Shown in pieces: positions 59,427-64,000 of a DNA stretch of 64,000 bases. Numbering within the stretch: position 1 is the stretch's first letter; every line of letters starts with the position of its first letter. The notes under the pieces are model-generated. The model was given only the letters and a program-made list of their open reading frames with translations. It was not told the origin of the DNA and made no database searches. The position numbers and the translations under genes are program-made. This DNA comes from JAAYQA01 sp964510345. Its GTDB lineage: Bacteria; Bacillota; Clostridia; Tissierellales; Peptoniphilaceae. The DNA is taken from NCBI GenBank assembly GCA_964510345.1, contig CAZEBB010000004.1, forward strand, positions 1 through 64,000. Direction: 5' to 3'.

Positions 59427-60323
59427 TTACACCTTCTCTCCCACGTTTTTCCCGAGTACACCGGTAGGCTTAACGAGCAAGACGACGATGAGAATACCGA
59501 AAACAAATGCATCCGCCAGTTTCGACGATATATAGGCTTTGGTTAACGACTCTACGATGCCGATGATGAATCCGCCGATCATCGCGCCGGGGAGGATTCC
59601 GATTCCACCCAGCACAGCGGCGATAAACGCCTTCAAACCGAGCATAGAACCCATATACGGGTCAACCAATGGATAGGCGGCACTGTACATGACGGCGGCC
59701 ACGGCGGCAAGTCCTGCGCCGATGGCAAATGTCAATGAAATCGTCGTGTTGACGTTGATCCCCATCAGCATGGCGGCTCCTTTGTCTTCCGATACCGCGC
59801 GCAACGCCTTGCCCATTTTTGTTTTGTGTACAAAAATCTGCAGTGCGATCATACACAAAACGGCGATAACAACGGTCAGCACCGCGACGCCGGAAATCGT
59901 GATCGAGCCTAAACGCACCTGCGGAACGTTAAAAATATTGGGATAGGGTTTTGGCGCAGAGCCAAAAATTACGAGGAATAAGTTCTGTAATAAAAGAGAA
60001 ACGGCAATCGCCGTGATTAACGGGGTGATGCGAGGAGAGTTTCTCAGCGGTTTATAAGCGACGCGCTCCACCAACATGCCCAGCGCCGCACAGCCGACCA
60101 TCGCGATGAGGATACTTAACCACGCCGGAACGCCGGCTGCGGTGAGCACCGGGATCGACAGCAGAGAGAAATACGCCCCGACCATAATAAAGTCGCCGTG
60201 AGCGAAGTTGATCAGCTTCACGATTCCGTACACCATCGTGTACCCTAATGCCACGAGGGCATATACGCTACCGACCTGAATCCCGTTGATCAATTGTCTG
60301 ATGAGTATGATAGCTCCGTCCAT
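59427..60323 (-). CDS. livH: Branched-chain amino acid ABC permease LivH
   Basis: A 298-residue membrane permease with QLINGIQVGSVYALVALGYTMVYGI at the N-terminus, INFAHGDFIMVGAY, coupling loop ALRAVSEDKGAAMLMGINVN and GGIGILPGAMIGGFIIG. ATG follows AAAGGAC. Confidence 0.94.
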   Translation of the reverse strand: MDGAIILIRQLINGIQVGSVYALVALGYTMVYGIVKLINFAHGDFIMVGAYFSLLSIPVLTAAGVPAWLSILIAMVGCAALGMLVERVAYKPLRNSPRITPLITAIAVSLLLQNLFLVIFGSAPKPYPNIFNVPQVRLGSITISGVAVLTVVIAVLCMIALQIFVHKTKMGKALRAVSEDKGAAMLMGINVNTTISLTFAIGAGLAAVAAVMYSAAYPLVDPYMGSMLGLKAFIAAVLGGIGILPGAMIGGFIIGIVESLTKAYISSKLADAFVFGILIVVLLVKPTGVLGKNVGEKV

Positions 60324-60354
60324 ATTTGTCCTTTCACGGGGTTGTCATAAAACA

Positions 60355-60384
60355 AGAAGGGAGCAGAACCTGCGGCCTGCCCCC
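60355..60384 (-). terminator. attenuating hairpin between livJ and livH
   Basis: On the minus strand GGGGGCAG pairs with CTGCTCCC and is followed by TTCTTGTTTT. The T-run is imperfect, so partial termination is likely, which would favour binding-protein over membrane subunits. Confidence 0.6.
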
Positions 60385-60397
60385 ATTCATGGATTCA

Positions 60398-61579
60398 TTA
60401 GTTAGAGACTTTGTCTTTCAAGCTCTCTGTTCCGCCATTGATCTCGATGACGAATGCATCCTTAACCGGGTCTCCGTTTTCATCAAAGGTAAAGTTTCCG
60501 GTAATCCCTTTGTACTCAATCCCTTGCAGTGCAGCGATAATTGCATCCGCATCCGTGGAACCGGCTTCGCCGATCGCTTGCGCTAAGATGCGTGCTGCGT
60601 CATATCCGAGGGCAGAGAACGAGTTCGCTTCCAGATTAAAGGCTTCTTTGTATTTCGCAAGGAAGTCTTGCAGTTCTTGGCTGGGATCCGCTTTGAAGAA
60701 GTGGTTCGAGTAGTAGCTGTTGTCCAATACGCCGACATTCGAAGCATCCAGAACCGTCAATACTCCGTCCCATCCGTCCGCGCCGAGAAGCGTGCCTTCA
60801 TAGCCGATTTCTCTCGCTTGCGTCGCGATCAGAGCGATCGTGTTGTAATAATCCGGCAGCATGATGGCATCCGGTGCTTGTGCGTTGATCGCCGTCAACT
60901 GAGTCTTGTAGTCGACGTCGTCTGCGCCATAACCTTCAAATGCAACCACTTCCATGCCGTTGGCTGTTGCTTGCTCTTTAAAGGTGTTGGCAATCCCTTG
61001 CGAATAGTCATCGGAAGTGTTGTACAACACAGCCACTTTTTTCGCTCCAAGATTCGCAGAAGCAAAGTTTGCCATGACGCGTCCTTGCGACGGGTCGGTA
61101 AAGCATGCACGGAATACGTTCGTTCCGATCGGTGTAATGTCAGGGTTGGTTCCCGTCGGGGTGATCATCGGAAGATTATCTTGCGCAGCAACTTCTGCGA
61201 CTGCGATGGTCGGTTTCGATGTGATGTCACCGATCAGTGCGACGATACCGGAGTCGACCAGTTTATTATACGCGTTGACCGCTTCGGTCGGGTCGCCTTT
61301 TTCATCTAACAATTCAAAGGCAATTTGTTGGCCGTTGACGCCGCCCGCTGCGTTGATCTCATCGATCGCAAGCTTGGATCCGTTGGTCGATGCAATACCG
61401 TATACGGATACATCACCGGTGAGTGGCCCTAAGCCGCCAATCTTAATGGCATCGCCCGAGGGTGCTGCCGCTTCTGAACTACCCGCTTCCGTCTTCGGCG
61501 CTTCCGTCGCTGCCGTGTCTCCACATGCAACAGCGAATACCATGACGAGTGCGAGTAAGATCGCTAATGTCTTTTTCAT
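60398..61579 (-). CDS. livJ: Branched-chain amino acid binding lipoprotein LivJ
   Basis: A 393-residue periplasmic-binding-protein type I lipoprotein; the signal MKKTLAILLALVMVFAVAC ends at the lipid-modified Cys19, and a Ser/Ala/Thr-rich linker follows. Then IKIGGLGPLTGDVSVYGIAS and GSKLAIDEINAAGGVNGQQI are clear family blocks. ATG follows AAGGAGAG. First gene of livJHMGF. Confidence 0.94.
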   Translation of the reverse strand: MKKTLAILLALVMVFAVACGDTAATEAPKTEAGSSEAAAPSGDAIKIGGLGPLTGDVSVYGIASTNGSKLAIDEINAAGGVNGQQIAFELLDEKGDPTEAVNAYNKLVDSGIVALIGDITSKPTIAVAEVAAQDNLPMITPTGTNPDITPIGTNVFRACFTDPSQGRVMANFASANLGAKKVAVLYNTSDDYSQGIANTFKEQATANGMEVVAFEGYGADDVDYKTQLTAINAQAPDAIMLPDYYNTIALIATQAREIGYEGTLLGADGWDGVLTVLDASNVGVLDNSYYSNHFFKADPSQELQDFLAKYKEAFNLEANSFSALGYDAARILAQAIGEAGSTDADAIIAALQGIEYKGITGNFTFDENGDPVKDAFVIEINGGTESLKDKVSN

Positions 61580-61855
61580 GCTCTCTCTCCTTATTCTTTT
61601 ACCGCCCCGTATTCATACTTATGTACGTTTCGGTAAGATTTATAAGCCATTATATCTACTGTTTCAAAGAAAGACAATACTTTTTCCTGCATTGAATCGT
61701 ATTGAATTTATGAAATCTATTTCACTGTAAACTTTTATCCGGTAACCGAGATTGCATTTATAAGGTACTTTCAAAAAAGAAAGGATTTCATCACTGAATG
61801 ATCGAAAGTCATCATTGTCGTGATTCTTTCTTATTATGCTTCCATTTTTTACAAT
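61580..61855. other. livJ upstream region
   Basis: Holds the livJ promoter and otherwise AT-rich sequence without a supported gene. A 69-codon open frame on the minus strand (61664-61873) runs through the promoter and has no recognisable product. Confidence 0.5.
61649..61677 (-). promoter_or_regulatory. livJ promoter
   Basis: On the minus strand TTGTCT (61677-61672), 17 bases, perfect TATAAT (61654-61649). Confidence 0.65.
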
Positions 61856-61888
61856 TAAAAAGGCCATCCTCAAACGAAGATGACCTTG
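61856..61888 (-). terminator. galE terminator
   Basis: AAGGTCATC pairs with GATGGCCTT (one mismatch), followed by TTTTT on the minus strand, after the galE stop. Confidence 0.8.
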
Positions 61889-61926
61889 TTTTGTAGTGAC
61901 ATTGTGAACGTAGGAACGCAGAAAAC

Positions 61927-62910
61927 TTACCGATACCCTGTCGGATGATTCTTATGCCAATTCCAAGCATCCGCAATCATGGTCTCAAGCTCCGGACGTT
62001 TTGGAATCCACCCAAGCTCTTCTCGCGCACGATCCGCAGAGGCGATGAGCCTCGCAGGGTCCCCGGCGCGACGCGCCTCAACCACCTGAGGAATCGGATG
62101 TCCGGTGACTTTCCTTGCGGTTTCGACAACCTCCTTCACGCTGAAGCCGCTTCCATTTCCCAAGTTAAATACGCGGCTCTCACCCTTCTCATGCAGAAAT
62201 TTGAGTGCCAGAAAGTGTGCATCGGCCAAATCCATGACGTGGATATAGTCGCGAATACAGGTTCCGTCAGGCGTATCGTAGTCGTCTCCAAAGATGGAAA
62301 TATACTCCCTTTGACCCAGTGGCACTTGTAGGATCAGGGGGATCAAATGCGTTTCAGGCGAATGCGCCTCGCCGATCATGCCGCTGTCGTGTGCGCCGGC
62401 CGCATTGAAATACCGAAGCGCTGCATACCGCATACCGTATGCGGTTTCAAACCACTTCATCATCTTCTCCATCGCAAGTTTCGTCTCGCCATAGGTGTTC
62501 GTAGGCTCCGTGCGGTCCGTTTCCAAAATCGGCACGTGCTCCGGCTCACCATAGGTTGCCGCTGTGGATGAAAATACAATGTGTTTCACGCCGTGATCCA
62601 GCATCGCCTTTAGCAGGCAGAGCGTCCCATACACATTGTTATGGTAATACTCGAACGGCTCCTTCATCGATACGCCGACGAGCGAATTCGCGGCGAAGTG
62701 AATGACGCCGTCGATCCTGTTTTCACGAAACACTTCGGCGAGCCCTTCTTCATCACGCAAATCTACATTATATACTCGGTCCACCTGAACGGAATTTCGG
62801 TATCCGGTTTGCAGATTATCGAGTACGATGACCTCAACGCCTTCATCCTGCAGGTATTTTACCGTATGCGAACCGATATACCCGCAGCCGCCCGTTACTA
62901 ATACTCGCAT
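61927..62910 (-). CDS. galE: UDP-glucose 4-epimerase
   Basis: Interconverts UDP-galactose and UDP-glucose. Short-chain dehydrogenase fold, 327 residues: NAD site VTGGCGYIGSHTV, catalytic Ser in FSSTAATYG and Tyr-x3-Lys in TYGETKLAME. Start at MRVLVTG (62910) behind GGGAGGAC; it overlaps galK by 13 bases, so the two form a galactose (Leloir) unit. Confidence 0.95.
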   Translation of the reverse strand: MRVLVTGGCGYIGSHTVKYLQDEGVEVIVLDNLQTGYRNSVQVDRVYNVDLRDEEGLAEVFRENRIDGVIHFAANSLVGVSMKEPFEYYHNNVYGTLCLLKAMLDHGVKHIVFSSTAATYGEPEHVPILETDRTEPTNTYGETKLAMEKMMKWFETAYGMRYAALRYFNAAGAHDSGMIGEAHSPETHLIPLILQVPLGQREYISIFGDDYDTPDGTCIRDYIHVMDLADAHFLALKFLHEKGESRVFNLGNGSGFSVKEVVETARKVTGHPIPQVVEARRAGDPARLIASADRAREELGWIPKRPELETMIADAWNWHKNHPTGYR

Positions 62911-64000
62911 AAACAGTCCTCCCATTCTCGGGTGCCGTCGCCCAGTGCCGACAAGTAAAACTCCGCCTCCAAGCCGACCGCCTCCCGGTATCCTTCGGCC
63001 ACGCTTGCAATCAACGCGTCGACCCCTTCTTTTTCAACTAATGCGATCGCACAGCCGCCAAAACCGGCGCCGACCATTCGCGCGCCGGAGCAATAGGGAG
63101 ACTGTTGCGCATGTAAAACGATCGCATCCAACTCGGTTCCGGTCACCTCGTAGTCATCGCGCAAAGACGCGTGTCCTTCGGACAGAATCTTCCCCATTTC
63201 CGAGGTATCGCCGGCACTCATGGCATCCATCATGCGATAAACACGTGCATTTTCGTTGACCACATGGCATACACGCTTCTTGATCGTCTCATCTTCGATC
63301 AACGCAAGTGCATCCGGCAATTGCGCCGGTGAGATTTGCGCCAGATTGCGAATGTCTAACGATCGCTGTAGAATTTCCAGCCCTTTCTCGCATTCAGCCC
63401 GGCGCACATTGTACTTGGAGTCTTTCAATTCGCGCCGTTTATTCGTATTCATAATGACAAATAGGTGATTTGGCATCGTTGCCGGTACATACTCGTATGC
63501 CAATGTGTCGGTATCCAAGAGGATCGCGTGGTCCTTCTTCCCCATGCCGATGGCAAATTGATCCATGATCCCCGAGTGGACGCCGATAAAACGATTCTCG
63601 CAGTTTCTGCCGTACTCCACTAAGCTCTGTCTCGGTATCGACCCTTGATTATACAGCACATTGACGATCTCGCCGATCAACAATTCCAGCGATGCAGAAG
63701 ATGATAAACCGGCGCCGTTTGGGATATTGCCATACACCGCGATGTCGAGTCCCCCGATCGTGTATCCCCCGTCTCGTACCTCTTTTGCCATGCCGGCGGC
63801 ATAATTTCCCCAGCCGTGCTCTTCGCGGTATTGAATGTCCGCAAGGTCGATCACTACCTCCGGGTCGACATTCAACGACACCAGTCTAAGCTGATTCCGC
63901 TCGTTCTTCTTCGCCAATGCATATGTCCCGATCTCGATCGCTGCCGGCAGTACGTTTCCACCGTTGTAATCGATGTGTTCTCCGATGATATTGATTCGGC
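62898..64000 (-). CDS. galK: Galactokinase (5' end outside window)
   Basis: Phosphorylates galactose. GHMP kinase. At the window edge the frame reads RINIIGEHIDYNGG, the galactokinase signature near the N-terminus, so only about 30 residues are missing. Further on are the ATP-binding GNIPNGAGLSSSASLELL, GVHSGIMDQFAIGMG, and the C-terminal MVGAGFGGCAIALV. It precedes galE in the same direction. Confidence 0.95.
   Translation of the reverse strand, partial: RINIIGEHIDYNGGNVLPAAIEIGTYALAKKNERNQLRLVSLNVDPEVVIDLADIQYREEHGWGNYAAGMAKEVRDGGYTIGGLDIAVYGNIPNGAGLSSSASLELLIGEIVNVLYNQGSIPRQSLVEYGRNCENRFIGVHSGIMDQFAIGMGKKDHAILLDTDTLAYEYVPATMPNHLFVIMNTNKRRELKDSKYNVRRAECEKGLEILQRSLDIRNLAQISPAQLPDALALIEDETIKKRVCHVVNENARVYRMMDAMSAGDTSEMGKILSEGHASLRDDYEVTGTELDAIVLHAQQSPYCSGARMVGAGFGGCAIALVEKEGVDALIASVAEGYREAVGLEAEFYLSALGDGTREWEDCLCEY

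Noticed and set aside
61664..61873. 69-codon gene upstream of livJ
   Set aside because: It covers the livJ promoter and a terminator, and has no recognisable product.

Overview
The window reads as a scaffolded draft chromosome segment from an anaerobic Gram-positive bacterium, most likely class Clostridia. Pointers are the electron-bifurcating type [FeFe] hydrogenase operon, formate-tetrahydrofolate ligase, a T-box leader, GatCAB, a flavodiiron protein, strong Gram-positive Shine-Dalgarno sites and a base composition near 50% GC. I cannot name a genus. Two runs of N (11722-11731 and 18938-19037) break genes and look like scaffold gaps.

Layout. 1-273 holds two tandem rRNA-type promoters firing leftward out of the window, back to back with pepT. 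1.5-6.6 kb carries phosphate uptake (DUF47, PiT), a DUF2974 hydrolase, and a TPM/zinc-ribbon pair. 6.6-11.5 kb is a methionine operon: a stand-alone reactivation protein, short MetH, and a homocysteine methyltransferase/MTHFR fusion. 11.6-20 kb has a YkuE-like phosphoesterase, BrnQ, a DUF4003 protein, and an uncharacterised four-gene ABC importer whose binding protein is DUF3798. 20-23 kb has a DUF924 protein, AsnA, tRNA-Arg, tRNA-His and phosphoesterases. 23-32.5 kb is one leftward operon: pcrA, ligA, gatC, gatA, gatB, an AIR-synthase/RdgB fusion and a small phosphoesterase.

32.6-40 kb is the hydrogenase block: hydC, a cysteine-free small subunit, hydB and hydA (NAD-linked, probably bifurcating), then a PAS-containing sensory-type hydrogenase and a SpoIIE-type phosphatase. 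40.4-42.4 kb is fhs plus a YerC-like regulator. 42.5-48.7 kb is purE-F-M-N-H-D, in which PurF lacks its glutaminase nucleophile. 48.8-52.8 kb has cysK-cysE behind a T-box, and metY-metA; together with MetH they give serine to cysteine and homoserine to methionine. 52.9-57 kb is a more accessory segment: flavodiiron protein with a degenerate hemerythrin-like partner behind an FNR-type box, a decayed 2-hydroxyacyl-CoA dehydratase gene, and two tandem AT-rich Crp/Fnr regulators. 57-61.6 kb is a complete LivJHMGF branched-chain amino acid importer, and the right edge is galE and a galK that runs off the window.

The least ordinary signals are a small structured intergenic repeat family (three copies, two of them inverted around the sensory hydrogenase/phosphatase pair, one with a duplicated terminator hairpin at its flanks), the AIRS-RdgB fusion, the glutaminase-dead PurF, a tRNA gene overlapping a coding region and driven by a promoter inside it, and the FNR-box/pseudo-hemerythrin/Crp cluster.
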